DNA of 64,000 nt from CAUYXS01 sp965248495. GTDB lineage: Bacteria; Chloroflexota; Dehalococcoidia; Lucifugimonadales; Australimonadaceae. Below are positions 1 through 8,238 of this stretch, one piece after another (position 1 is the stretch's first letter; each line of letters opens with the position of its first letter). The position numbers and the translations under genes are program-made. Where the stretch lies: positions 1,302,001-1,366,000 of the forward strand of contig CBDFJL010000003.1 in assembly GCA_965248495.1 (NCBI GenBank). The letters are read 5' to 3'. A model generated the notes under the pieces. It saw nothing but the letters and a program-made list of their open reading frames with translations, had not been told where the DNA came from and ran no database searches.

Positions 1-723
1 GGCCTGGCGCATGAGGCCTGGAGGCAGCACTGCGGCGTTCGTTTCCAACCGCACGGTGCCCCATGACAGCACACGGGGCCCTGAGAAGAGGACGGCGCGA
101 AGAACGTCGTCCTCCAGCGTCACCACCAGGCGCTTGCTGCGGAGCGACCATAGTGCGCGGGAGCCTCCGATGCTGGCGATCAAATCTCCTGAGCGTCGGC
201 GCAGCCCCCGCAGGCCGGCCGATAGCCCTTGGGCCGACATCCGGACCAACCAGCGAGGTCCGGCCCAGACCCGAGACGCCAGCGCCTTGAAAGAGCGGCC
301 GGCCCGGTTCCGCGCCGTGCCCATCGCGTGCCCTGTGGCGTCGGTGGCGTGTCCCACCGCCGCGAGCACGGCACCGGCCGCGCGAGCGCCCTTGGCCAGC
401 ACGACGCCGATGGCGCGGCCTACCGCCACGAGCACGGCACCGGCCGCGCGAGCGCCCTTGGCCAGCACGGCGCCGCTGGCGCGGCCCACCGCCACGAGCA
501 CGGCACCGGCCGCGCGAGCGGCCTTGGCCAGCATGGCGCCGATGGCCTGGCCCACCGCTGCGAGCACGGCACCGGCCGCGCGAGCGGCCTTGGCCAGCAC
601 GGCGCCGATGGCCCGGCCCACCGCTGCGATGGCAGAGACGATGGCGGACAGCACTACGCCGATGGCCCTGAAGGGCAGACGGACGCCGGCCGCCAGCGCG
701 CTACCGATAGGGTGCAATGTCAT
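1..723 (-). CDS. pilM: Type IV pilus PilM-like ATPase, 3' end outside window
   Basis: This frame is open from ATG 723 to base 1 with no stop, so 241 codons are visible. It starts by a 4-bp ATGA overlap with the PilO-like stop. Residues 1-135 are an Ala-rich head dominated by four 22-residue repeats. From about residue 190 the protein reads RLVVTLEDDVLRAVLFSG then VLSWGTVRLE and PPGLM, which resembles the first strands of the actin-like PilM fold in Chloroflexota (a VTL.IDD.S.R then V..W..LPL..G pattern). PilM normally couples the cytoplasmic pilus motor to PilN/PilO at the inner membrane. The neighbours (PilO-like, PilC, PilB) fit. The repeat head is not part of any PilM I know. The PilM assignment rests on a short stretch and the context. 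Confidence 0.72.
   Translation of the reverse strand, partial: MTLHPIGSALAAGVRLPFRAIGVVLSAIVSAIAAVGRAIGAVLAKAARAAGAVLAAVGQAIGAMLAKAARAAGAVLVAVGRASGAVLAKGARAAGAVLVAVGRAIGVVLAKGARAAGAVLAAVGHATDATGHAMGTARNRAGRSFKALASRVWAGPRWLVRMSAQGLSAGLRGLRRRSGDLIASIGGSRALWSLRSKRLVVTLEDDVLRAVLFSGPRVLSWGTVRLETNAAVLPPGLMRQA
355..618 (-). repeat. Four in-frame 66-bp tandem repeats in the pilM head
   Basis: Four consecutive 66-bp units encode residues 36-123 of the PilM-like protein. Each unit is close to AIGAVLAKAARAAGAVLAAV plus a Gly-Arg pair. Variation between units is mainly R/Q, I/S, A/G and A/V. A partial, more diverged unit precedes them and another follows. The spacing of Lys and Arg in an Ala/Gly/Val background suggests a small-residue amphipathic helix array. 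Confidence 0.9.
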
Positions 724-1331
724 TGCGACGCTCCTGCCGGGGACGGCACCGCACCCAGGCCTCCGATGGCGACCGGGTCCAGCGCGAACTGGAGGTTGAG
801 ACGCGCGAACGGCTGTGGTGTATCCATCCCGCCGAAGTCGGCCAGGTCGACGCGGGTTACCGGCAGCGCGTCCTGGAGGATGTCGAGAAAGAAAAGCGTG
901 CTATCCAGCGGACCCTGCACGTTGATGCCGATCGGGACTGAATCGAACTCGAATCCGTCCTCGATAAGGAGCGCCGGCGTGAGTACCGAGACCGTCAGGA
1001 GCTCGACGCCGGCCTCCGCGGCCTTATCCGCCAGCACCTGGATCAGCAGGTCGCTGTGCTCGATCTGAAAGACCTCCCGAACGACGGCCAGGGTCGCCTG
1101 CTGCTCGGCTAGCGCGGCCTCGAGACCCTCGCCGCCCGCGGGCACGGGGGGCATCGCCTGCAACGCTTGGGCTTGGTCCCGGATCGCACTGTTGGACTCG
1201 TAGCCGTCGACCAGCTGGACGGCAAGAACGCCGTAGTACACGAGGAGCGCGGCGCCGATCACCACGGCCAGCAACACCAGCGGCTGTTGGTGCAGCAGTC
1301 GTCGAATCAGGTCTTTGAAACTGAGCGTCAT
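720..1331 (-). CDS. PilO-like inner-membrane pilus alignment protein
   Basis: The product is 203 aa with a short cytoplasmic head, one membrane segment at about residues 17-38, a predicted coiled coil to about residue 95 (AALAEQQATLAVVREVF) and an alpha/beta C-terminal domain. That is the layout of PilO/PilN-type proteins, which form the inner-membrane alignment ring of type IV pili. Its stop overlaps the ATG of the PilM-like gene by 4 bp, and it follows a 55-codon gene that starts 13 bp after pilC. Sequence in this family is poorly conserved, so PilN is an equally fair name. The assignment leans on topology and operon position. Confidence 0.65.
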   Translation of the reverse strand: MTLSFKDLIRRLLHQQPLVLLAVVIGAALLVYYGVLAVQLVDGYESNSAIRDQAQALQAMPPVPAGGEGLEAALAEQQATLAVVREVFQIEHSDLLIQVLADKAAEAGVELLTVSVLTPALLIEDGFEFDSVPIGINVQGPLDSTLFFLDILQDALPVTRVDLADFGGMDTPQPFARLNLQFALDPVAIGGLGAVPSPAGASQ

Positions 1332-1336
1332 GTTGC

Positions 1337-1504
1337 CTACCCGCCGATACCCACGGAGACCGCGACGAACACGGTCAGGGCGGCCATAGTTAGGACGCCC
1401 GCGACCATGTAGGCGCTGACCAGCCCCGTGGCGACTGCTCCTGACAGACCCCTAGGCTCGCCCGCGTTGGGCCCCTCTTGCAGCTGAGGTTCGTGGATAG
1501 CCAT
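1337..1504 (-). CDS. Small single-pass membrane protein in the pilus operon
   Basis: A 55-aa ORF starts at ATG 1504 and ends with TAG at 1339-1337. A strong ribosome binding site (GGAGGAGGGG) sits 3-12 bases upstream and overlaps the end of pilC, which argues that it is translated. Residues 1-20 are polar (MAIHEPQLQEGPNAGEPRGL). Residues 22-55 form one hydrophobic helix (GAVATGLVSAYMVAGVLTMA and on). It lies between pilC and the PilO-like gene. No family is recognised; it could be a small accessory of the inner-membrane pilus platform. Confidence 0.7.
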   Translation of the reverse strand: MAIHEPQLQEGPNAGEPRGLSGAVATGLVSAYMVAGVLTMAALTVFVAVSVGIGG

Positions 1505-1517
1505 GTCCCCTCCTCCT

Positions 1518-2726
1518 CTATTCCAGTGCGCCGAGCCCCGAGTAGATCGGGGTGATCATTGAAAATGCGATGAACCCAACGATTCCTCCCACCGCGAGCG
1601 TGGAGATGGGCTCCAACATGCCGAGCATCGAGTTGAGGCGCTCCTCGCGCTGCTTCTGGTAGGCCACCGCAGAGTCCGACATCATCATCTGAAGCGAGTT
1701 GCTCTCCTCGCCCATCATCATGAGCTCCACGAAGAGCGTGGGCAGGACGCGGTGGCGCCGGAGCTCCGCCGTGAGGCCGCGACCGTTCATCAGGCTGTCC
1801 TCACCGGCCAGCAACGCCTCCTTGATGCGGATGTTCTTGCAGCCGCCGATGGACAGCGGCAGCGCCACGGAGAGCGAGACCCCCGAGTCCAGCAACAGCG
1901 ACATCGTGCGCGAGAAGCGGGCCAGGTCGCCGGCGACGCTGACCGGCCCCAGCAGAGGCAGGCTGGCGACGAACGTGTCCACCGCGCGCTGACCCCCTTC
2001 GAAGCTGCGCAACCCAATGAAGCTTCCGACTACGAGTACGGTGCCGATGAAGCCCGGGACCAGGTTGTCCTTGGCACCGCCGACCGTGGTGACGGCGACG
2101 CGGGTCATCCAAGGGACGTCCGCTCCCATCTGCTCGAACACCTTCATCAGCGGTGGCACGGCCACGGTCATGAGGATGATCAGCGTCACTATGGAGAGGC
2201 CGACGATGGCCATCGGGTACATCATGGTCTTGATGGCGCGCTGCTTGGCCTCTTGCTCCTTCTCGAGCATGTCCGCGAGCTGCTCCATGGAAGGGCCCAG
2301 CCGGCCGGTGGTCTCGCCGACCTCGACGATGCTGATGAAGAGCGTCCCGAAGACCTTGGGATGCTGCGCCATGGCGCCGGTCAGGCTGTCTCCGTTGCTC
2401 AGCTGGCTGCGCATGCTGCGCAGCGTGCGGCGCATCGTGCGGTTCGACGTCTCCACCTCCGCCATCTCGATGGCGCGCAGCAGGCTGCCGCCGCTGCCGA
2501 GCATCGTTGCGACCGCCTTGAAGAAGCGCACCAGTTCCTTGGGACCCGCCTTGAACAGCGAGGGGAATATCTGCTCCAGGCCGGGTAGCGGCCTGACCGC
2601 CGTCACCTTGATCAAGCGCAGGCCAAGCCGGCGTACTGCGGCGGTGACCTCGACCTCGTCAGGGGCTTCGATGCGCCCCTTCACGATGCCCTGGTCAGGG
2701 TTGTATGCGACGTAGGAGAACTGCAT
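1518..2726 (-). CDS. pilC: Type IV pilus inner-membrane platform protein PilC
   Basis: PilC/GspF proteins form the polytopic inner-membrane platform on which the PilB ATPase acts. The 402-aa product begins MQFSYVAYNPDQG, the usual PilC opening. It has two T2SF domains, at about residues 65-190 and 265-390, with membrane helices near residues 165-195, 215-235 and 365-390. I chose ATG 2726 because the protein then starts exactly at the family N-terminus. A GTG directly after the pilB stop (2738) would add four residues. The gene abuts pilB, so co-translation is likely. Confidence 0.9.
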   Translation of the reverse strand: MQFSYVAYNPDQGIVKGRIEAPDEVEVTAAVRRLGLRLIKVTAVRPLPGLEQIFPSLFKAGPKELVRFFKAVATMLGSGGSLLRAIEMAEVETSNRTMRRTLRSMRSQLSNGDSLTGAMAQHPKVFGTLFISIVEVGETTGRLGPSMEQLADMLEKEQEAKQRAIKTMMYPMAIVGLSIVTLIILMTVAVPPLMKVFEQMGADVPWMTRVAVTTVGGAKDNLVPGFIGTVLVVGSFIGLRSFEGGQRAVDTFVASLPLLGPVSVAGDLARFSRTMSLLLDSGVSLSVALPLSIGGCKNIRIKEALLAGEDSLMNGRGLTAELRRHRVLPTLFVELMMMGEESNSLQMMMSDSAVAYQKQREERLNSMLGMLEPISTLAVGGIVGFIAFSMITPIYSGLGALE

Positions 2727-2738
2727 AGCGTCCGGCAC

Positions 2739-4526
2739 CTAACCGATGTTGTAGAGCACCCGCATCATTTCGTAGGGCGTTGTCCCGCCCTCCTTCACCT
2801 TCTGCATGCCGTCGTAGCGCAGCGGCACCATCCCGTCGGCGGTGGCCTGGGCGGCCAACTGCTCGTGCGGCGCTTCGTTCATGAACAGGTTGCGCATTGG
2901 GTCCGTCATGGCCAGGACCTCGAAGACACCGGTCCGGCCGCGATAACCGGTGTGGGCACAGGTATTGCACCCGGCGCCGTAGATGAACTGCTCGACGTGC
3001 TCGCCGGTCACCTCTTCGTAAGCCTGCTGCTCGGTCACCGGCCGGTGTTGGAGCACCCGGCATTCGTGACAGACTTCGCGCACCATCCGCTGGGCGACGA
3101 TGCCCTGGACCGACGACGCGATCAGGTACGGAGGCACGCCGAGGTCCTTGAGCCGCAGGAGCGCCGACACCGCGTCGTTGGCGTGCAGCGACGTGAGCAC
3201 CAAGTGCCCGGTCAGCGCCGCCTGGGTGGCTATCAGCGCCGTCTCCTCGTCGCGGATCTCACCGACGAAGATGACGTCGGGATCCAGGCGCAGGATCGAC
3301 CGGAGCTGGGTCGCGAAGGTCACTCCCGCCTCCGCTCTGATCTGCATCTGGTTGGCGTCCGAGATCTGGTACTCGACCGGGTCCTCGAGCGAGATGACAT
3401 TCTGCTCGACCCGGTTCATCTGAAGGATCGAGGCGTAGAGCGTCGTGCTCTTGCCGGCTCCGGTCGGTCCGCAGACGGCGACGATGCCAAAGGGCAGGCG
3501 CAGCAGCCCCCGAAAGCGCTCGGCGAGATCGTGACCCATGCCAAGCTGGTCCAGACTCTTCAGGCTGAACGCCTTCTCCAACAGGCGCATGACGGCCATC
3601 TCGCCGTCGACGGTGCTGCTGACCGCGACGCGCACATCGACCGAGCGGTCGCCAAGGTCGACGCTGAACTGGCCGTCCTGAGGGCGGCGCCGCTCGGCGA
3701 TGTTCATGCCGGACATGATCTTGAGCCGCGAGACGATGGTCGGGTGCATCTCCAGCGGCAGCGCCATCACGTCGTGGAGCATGCCGTCAATGCGAAACCG
3801 CACACGGAGGTGCTGATCGGTCGGTTCGACATGGAGGTCTGAGGCGCGGTCCTGGATGGCCTGCCGGACCAGCAGATCGACCACCTCCGACGGCGCGGCC
3901 TCCCTCAGCGTCCCGGCGGTCACCCGGCTGCGCACCGGTGCTATGCCGCCATCCCCCTCGGCGTCGTGCGTGGTGACGCGCGCCGACCGGTACGTGAGGT
4001 CGATGTGCTCGATGATGGACTCCATCGTCGCCACCACCGGCTCGATCCGATAGCCGGTGCGGATGCTCAGGTCCTGCAGCACGCGCAGGTCTGTCGGGTC
4101 CGTCATTGCTACGGTCAGGTAGTCGCCGGACATGCGTATCGGCAGCGCGACGTAGCGGGTGGCCAGCTGCTCCGGGAGCAGGGAGACGGCCTCGGGCTCG
4201 ATGTCCTCCCCGCGCAAATCGACCATGGCCACGCCCATGTAGGCCGCGGTCATGATCGCCAACTCCATTGAGAGGACAAGTCCCTCCTGGACGAGGGCCC
4301 TGCTCAGCGGCAGGTGATCACGGCGCGCAATGTCCTGTGCCCGTGCTATCTGCGCCTCCGTGGTGACGCCCGCGCGCACGAGCATGCTCGCCAGCGAAAC
4401 AGCCCGGCTCTTGGATCCCGTGCCGAGACTGGGCGACGGCCGCCTCACCGGCATCGAAGCGTGAAGGGCGGCGTCGGCGCCGCCGTCCCCGCCGTCGATG
4501 TCCGTGAGGTTGAATGCTTCTTCCAT
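2739..4526 (-). CDS. pilB: Type IV pilus assembly ATPase PilB (GspE family)
   Basis: PilB hydrolyses ATP to extend the pilus. The 595-aa protein has an N-terminal MshEN-type domain (residues about 45-190) and a C-terminal GspE ATPase domain. Visible motifs are Walker A GPTGAGKSTT near residue 355, an Asp box and Walker B (DPDVIFVGEIRDEET), a His box (TSLHANDA) and the zinc-binding Cys pairs CHEC and CNTC. ATG 4526 is preferred. A GTG at 4553 would add nine residues but lies inside the right arm of a strong inverted repeat, a poor place for a start. It is followed directly by pilC. Confidence 0.93.
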   Translation of the reverse strand: MEEAFNLTDIDGGDGGADAALHASMPVRRPSPSLGTGSKSRAVSLASMLVRAGVTTEAQIARAQDIARRDHLPLSRALVQEGLVLSMELAIMTAAYMGVAMVDLRGEDIEPEAVSLLPEQLATRYVALPIRMSGDYLTVAMTDPTDLRVLQDLSIRTGYRIEPVVATMESIIEHIDLTYRSARVTTHDAEGDGGIAPVRSRVTAGTLREAAPSEVVDLLVRQAIQDRASDLHVEPTDQHLRVRFRIDGMLHDVMALPLEMHPTIVSRLKIMSGMNIAERRRPQDGQFSVDLGDRSVDVRVAVSSTVDGEMAVMRLLEKAFSLKSLDQLGMGHDLAERFRGLLRLPFGIVAVCGPTGAGKSTTLYASILQMNRVEQNVISLEDPVEYQISDANQMQIRAEAGVTFATQLRSILRLDPDVIFVGEIRDEETALIATQAALTGHLVLTSLHANDAVSALLRLKDLGVPPYLIASSVQGIVAQRMVREVCHECRVLQHRPVTEQQAYEEVTGEHVEQFIYGAGCNTCAHTGYRGRTGVFEVLAMTDPMRNLFMNEAPHEQLAAQATADGMVPLRYDGMQKVKEGGTTPYEMMRVLYNIG

Positions 4527-4541
4527 GGCTTGGCCTGCCTG

Positions 4542-4574
4542 CCTATCGGGCACCCATCGATCGGGTGCCCCTAC
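4542..4574. repeat. REP-like hairpin upstream of pilB
   Basis: The inverted repeat GGGCACCC at 4548-4555 and GGGTGCCC at 4563-4570 is separated by 7 bases. It is flanked by CTATC on one side and CTAC on the other, so on the minus strand it opens GTAGGGGCACC and closes GGTGCCCGATAG. I recall GTAGGGGC hairpins of this style being dispersed in Chloroflexota genomes. It sits in the 150-bp gap between pilB and the gene before it. Confidence 0.6.
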
Positions 4575-4677
4575 GGTTCAGATTCGAGGCGAGGGGGGCG
4601 CTCACGCGGAGCGGCCGCAGGAGGGGGCAGAACGAATGGCTTGCACCGGCGAAGGCCCCCTCGCCTATAGAGGCCGC

Positions 4678-5562
4678 CTACTCGGCGGCCGGGCTCGGCT
4701 CCAACCAGACCGTGACGGCCTGGCCAACGCTGCTCGGATCCGTGGGGACCGGGCAGCTAACACTTGATACCGTCTCCATTCCCATGAGCACGCGAGCGAA
4801 GGGCAGCGGCTCTCGCAGCCCCAGCGATATCTCCGCACCGTCTTGGCGCGGGTTCCCCGTCATCCGCAGCATCCGGAACTCCGGGTGCTGACAGAGCTCG
4901 TCGACGAAGCTGACCACCTGATGCATGCTGCCGTCGGCTATCACCTGCAGGGTGACCGTCCCCTCATACACTCCGGAGTCCAGTGCGTCGGTCTTTGGCG
5001 GGCTCTCCAGCACGGCGGGCTCGGACACGGTCGCCTGAGGGGCCGAGATGGCGTCCGGCTCTCGTTCGACCCGCGGGGGCGGCTCGGCGATAGGCTGTGC
5101 GTTAGCGAACCCACGAGCCGTGGGGGCTTCCTCGTCCGGAGCATGAGGCGGGGCAACGTTGGTGACCGCCACGCCTCCGAGCGATTCGTTGATGATTCTG
5201 CGGATTTCGTGGTCGGCCATGCTGATGAATCGAGCGCGCACGCGCGCGACGGTCTCACGGAGCTCGGCGGCGTCGTCGTGCAGCTCGGCCGTTAGCTCTG
5301 GTGACTGCGACGCGTACTCGCCCAGCGTCTGCACGGGCGTGGGAGTGTGGGCGACCTGCGCCTCCACCTGCCTGCGCAGCATGATGTAAGCCTCTGACGC
5401 AACGCTCTCCGCGACTTGGACCTGCTGCGGCGCTTGCTGATCGCGGCCTGACGCCGCCTCGTTGACGAGCTGCTGGAGAGCAGCAACGACAGACGCAAGA
5501 TCGGCCGCGCCACTTTGCAGCGGCGCGGACCGTTGTGGTTGGGTGTGGGTGGTCTGGGTCAC
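4678..5562 (-). CDS. Uncharacterised protein between LuxR-type regulator and pilB
   Basis: The 294-aa product is not one I recognise. Residues 1-110 are Gln/Glu/Ala-rich and probably helical. Residues 125-195 are a Pro/Glu/Ala linker. Residues about 197-270 look like a compact domain (YEGTVTLQVIADGSMHQVV, then PEFRMLRMTG, then ISLGLREPLPFARVL). There is no signal peptide or membrane helix. The GTG start overlaps the upstream LuxR-type stop as GTGA, so the two are translationally coupled. The operon position before pilB suggests a regulatory or scaffold role in pilus function, which is inference from context only. Confidence 0.75.
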   Translation of the reverse strand: MTQTTHTQPQRSAPLQSGAADLASVVAALQQLVNEAASGRDQQAPQQVQVAESVASEAYIMLRRQVEAQVAHTPTPVQTLGEYASQSPELTAELHDDAAELRETVARVRARFISMADHEIRRIINESLGGVAVTNVAPPHAPDEEAPTARGFANAQPIAEPPPRVEREPDAISAPQATVSEPAVLESPPKTDALDSGVYEGTVTLQVIADGSMHQVVSFVDELCQHPEFRMLRMTGNPRQDGAEISLGLREPLPFARVLMGMETVSSVSCPVPTDPSSVGQAVTVWLEPSPAAE

Positions 5563-6023
5563 GACATGGCCGTCCCTTGCTCCTTGGGAGCGCGGCGGGC
5601 CGCGCCCCTCGGAAGCCGGACTCGGAGGCCGGCCCAGAGGGCCAGCCAGCCGAGGCGCACCGCGGTGACGACCGCGTGTGTCCGGTCCTGTGCGCGGAGC
5701 TTCGTCATGATGTATGTGAGGTGGCTCTTCACCGTTCGCTCCGAGATGGTCAGCCGGTCGCCGATCATCTTGTTGGACTGGCCCTCGGCCACGAGGCTGA
5801 GCACCTGGCGCTCACGGTCGGTCAGGCGCTGTGCGCTGATGGGCACGTTGCCTGCGCGGCGGGGCCGGATGACGATGCCCCCGTTAATGTGCAGGACGCT
5901 GAGTTCGCTCGGCTGTCCCCCGACCGCCTCGCCCAGCTCCGGCAGTTGAACCGGCTGGTCGCCGGCCACGCCCAGCCCGGTCTCCCATGCTGGTGTCCGC
6001 GTGCGCTCGAGTGTCATAGTCAT
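5559..6023 (-). CDS. LuxR-type (GerE) helix-turn-helix regulator heading the pilus operon
   Basis: A 154-aa DNA-binding protein with a typical C-terminal GerE domain at about residues 68-115 (LTDRERQVLSLVAEGQSNKM, then ERTVKSHLTYI). The N-terminal part has no receiver signature. ATG 6023 is chosen because GGGAG lies 8-12 bases upstream; a GTG at 6080 would add 19 residues without a clear ribosome site. It is the first gene of the pilus operon and overlaps the next start. It may control the operon or a wider motility regulon. There is no sensor partner nearby. Confidence 0.83.
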   Translation of the reverse strand: MTMTLERTRTPAWETGLGVAGDQPVQLPELGEAVGGQPSELSVLHINGGIVIRPRRAGNVPISAQRLTDRERQVLSLVAEGQSNKMIGDRLTISERTVKSHLTYIMTKLRAQDRTHAVVTAVRLGWLALWAGLRVRLPRGAARRAPKEQGTAMS

Positions 6024-6218
6024 GGTGTTCTCCCTTTCGTCCCGCCGGCTGCCTTTCTTGGGCTTTTCCTTGCCGGTCACTCCCGATGCAAATCGAGCAT
6101 AGGCACGGGGCCATGAGAGCCACGTGAATCCGGCCTAAGAGTTGCGTATGAATTGAGGGGACTCCCTCAGCCACTCTGATAGGGGGCACTGTTCCCTCGG
6201 CTTAGGTCGTGGGGCACG

Positions 6219-6962
6219 ATGGGTACCTGGGTTGGCGCTCACGGAGCTCGGTGCTTGGTTCAGAACAACCCACGACAGAACAAAATCCTCGTCGTTGAAG
6301 ACGAAGCCGACGTCCGTGACTTGCTGAGGGACATCCTGGAGCCCGAGGGCTACCAAGTTGCCATGGCGGCAGACGGACAGCAGGGGCTCCGAGCACTTTT
6401 TGCGGAGCGGCCGGCGCTCGTCATCACCGATCTCACCATGCCGAACGTGGACGGCTGGCGCTTCTTGGCCCGCATCCGCGAGGTCTCAGAGGTACCGGTG
6501 ATCATCCTCAGCGCGGTTGACGAGGAGCCCGCCAAGGTCCGAGGCCTGCGGACGGGTGCGGACGACTACCTCACCAAGCCCTTCCGTGGCGCCGAGCTCC
6601 TGGCCCGTGTCGCCGCGATTCTCAGGCGTACCCGCACCTCCAGAGAGCCTGAGCGGGACGTCTACCAAGACGCGATGCTCTATATGGACTTCCAGGGGCC
6701 CGAGGTGCGCCTCCGCGGGCGTACCATCGAGCTCACCCCGCAAGAGTTCCGTCTGCTCGGCGCCCTCGTCCGGCAAGCCGGCTCCGTGCTCAGCCCCGAG
6801 CGGCTGCTGGACATTGCGTGGGGTGTCGCGGACGGTGGCCCGGAAAACGTTCGCGTCTACATCGGGTACCTACGCCGCAAGCTGGAGCGTGACCCCAAGC
6901 GGCCCGAGCTCATCCGGAGCATCCGCGGGTTCGGCTATCGCTATTCGCCCCCTCGCGAGTAG
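6219..6962 (+). CDS. OmpR/PhoB-type response regulator, orphan
   Basis: The protein has an N-terminal receiver domain (acidic pair in VVEDEAD, phospho-acceptor Asp in ITDLTMPNVDG, conserved Lys in LTKPF) and a C-terminal winged helix (LTPQEFRLLGALVRQAG, then YLRRKLERD and GFGYRY). Such proteins bind direct DNA repeats when phosphorylated by a histidine kinase. No kinase gene lies near, so it is an orphan here. It is transcribed divergently from the LuxR-type gene across a 195-bp spacer that must hold both promoters. The start is uncertain: ATG 6219 gives 247 aa, while TTG 6255 would trim 12 residues with no domain match. Confidence 0.9.
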   Translation: MGTWVGAHGARCLVQNNPRQNKILVVEDEADVRDLLRDILEPEGYQVAMAADGQQGLRALFAERPALVITDLTMPNVDGWRFLARIREVSEVPVIILSAVDEEPAKVRGLRTGADDYLTKPFRGAELLARVAAILRRTRTSREPERDVYQDAMLYMDFQGPEVRLRGRTIELTPQEFRLLGALVRQAGSVLSPERLLDIAWGVADGGPENVRVYIGYLRRKLERDPKRPELIRSIRGFGYRYSPPRE

Positions 6963-6966
6963 CCCC

Positions 6967-8238
6967 TTACTGGATCACGTCCCAGTCCTTGATCGTGTAG
7001 TCGTCCTGGCCGAGCCAGAGCGTCGCCGACGACTGGAGCGTGCCATCGCCCGTCGTGACCCTGAACACGTCGAACACCGTGATGTCCGCCGTCGGCCACG
7101 AGTATGCGGTGTTCGTCAGCGGCCACGTGAACGCCCAAACCTCGTTCTGATGGACGCCCGACGGTAGGTCAGCCACCGCATCGAAGGTCAGCGTGCGCGT
7201 CTCCGCCGGGTCGATGTCGAGCCCGAAGAAGAAAATCCAGTTGAGGTTCTGTCGTCCTCCCGACGTCCACACGAATGGGTTCGAGGAGGTGATGTCGCCC
7301 CCCACCGAGCCTGAGGTGAAGATCACGCCGGCGGGCAGTATGTCCCGGAGCCAGAAGAGCGACACTTGGCTCGGACCGGTGTTCTCGATCTCGACGCTGT
7401 AGGTGACCGTCGTCGGCGTCTCGCTGGGGATGGTCTCCTTGTCCACCGTCTTCCGGATGGCCAGTGCCTGCGCATCGCAAAGGCCCGAGCCGGCGCCTGC
7501 CGTCACGATGGCGGTGGGCCCGCTCCCCGTCGACTGCCCGCCCGGGTCAGCCCAAGCGGTGTTGCAGTAGACGCCGTCAGGCGCGTTGGCGATTGCGTCG
7601 AACTGAAGCGAGACCGACTGGGTCGGCGAGAGGTTGATGCTCTGCGAGCTCAGGTCCCACGTGAGGTACTCGAAGCTGTCGCCGCCGGCGCCGCCGACGA
7701 CGATCGTGGGGTCCGCCGTGGTGATGCCCGAGGTGGTCCCAGCCTGGTAGCTGAAGCCGGACGGCAGCCCGTCGCGAATCCGCCATACAGGCGAGTCCAC
7801 CGTCCCGTCGTTGCGCACATCGATCGTATAGGTCAGCGCCGTCGGCGTGTCGGCCGGGATGCTTGAGGCCGACACGATCTTCGACGTGCTCAGCGGCGAG
7901 GAGCCCGGCGCCGGTGGCACTCCGCCGGGGGCGGCGAGCTTCTCCCACGTGACGGTGAGGTCCTCACCGTTCAGCGAGATGATCTGAACGTCCGGTACCC
8001 CGGCGACGAGGGAGTCCGCGTAGCCGGTCTCCTCGGTCAGCCGCCAAATGCCGTACTGGTTGCCGCCCAGGTTGGCGTACTGGCTCAGGGCCGTCGTGGT
8101 CTTGACCCGCGAGTCCAACGCGGCGGTGGAGGCCAGGCTGAGGGCGGCGGCGGTGATCGGCATCGCTATCGCCATGAACGCCAGCACGAAGATGAGCGCG
8201 GCGCCGGACTCGGAGCGGACCAGGCTGCGCAGCCTCAT
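6967..8238 (-). CDS. PilX-like surface protein with DUF11-type repeats
   Basis: The 423-aa product starts with a PilX-style segment, basic residues then SESGAALIFVLAFMAIAMP, a hydrophobic helix at residues 13-36. This suggests insertion into a pilus fibre. Two repeats of the DUF11 ('conserved repeat') kind follow, at about residues 105-235 and 255-385, with the pattern TYTIDVRNDG and TYSVEIENTGPS that marks extracellular beta-sandwich domains. It overlaps the PilW-like gene upstream by 4 bp (ATGA). A role as a minor pilin carrying an exposed adhesive or structural stalk is plausible. The N-terminus lacks the canonical Glu at +5, so class III processing is not certain. Confidence 0.75.
   Translation of the reverse strand: MRLRSLVRSESGAALIFVLAFMAIAMPITAAALSLASTAALDSRVKTTTALSQYANLGGNQYGIWRLTEETGYADSLVAGVPDVQIISLNGEDLTVTWEKLAAPGGVPPAPGSSPLSTSKIVSASSIPADTPTALTYTIDVRNDGTVDSPVWRIRDGLPSGFSYQAGTTSGITTADPTIVVGGAGGDSFEYLTWDLSSQSINLSPTQSVSLQFDAIANAPDGVYCNTAWADPGGQSTGSGPTAIVTAGAGSGLCDAQALAIRKTVDKETIPSETPTTVTYSVEIENTGPSQVSLFWLRDILPAGVIFTSGSVGGDITSSNPFVWTSGGRQNLNWIFFFGLDIDPAETRTLTFDAVADLPSGVHQNEVWAFTWPLTNTAYSWPTADITVFDVFRVTTGDGTLQSSATLWLGQDDYTIKDWDVIQ

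Noticed and set aside
11..799. Plus-strand 262-aa repetitive ORF (Ala/Thr/Pro repeats) at the window start
   Set aside because: It is the antisense shadow of the pilM repeat head; the minus frame is in an operon with an ATGA overlap and leads into a PilM-like fold.
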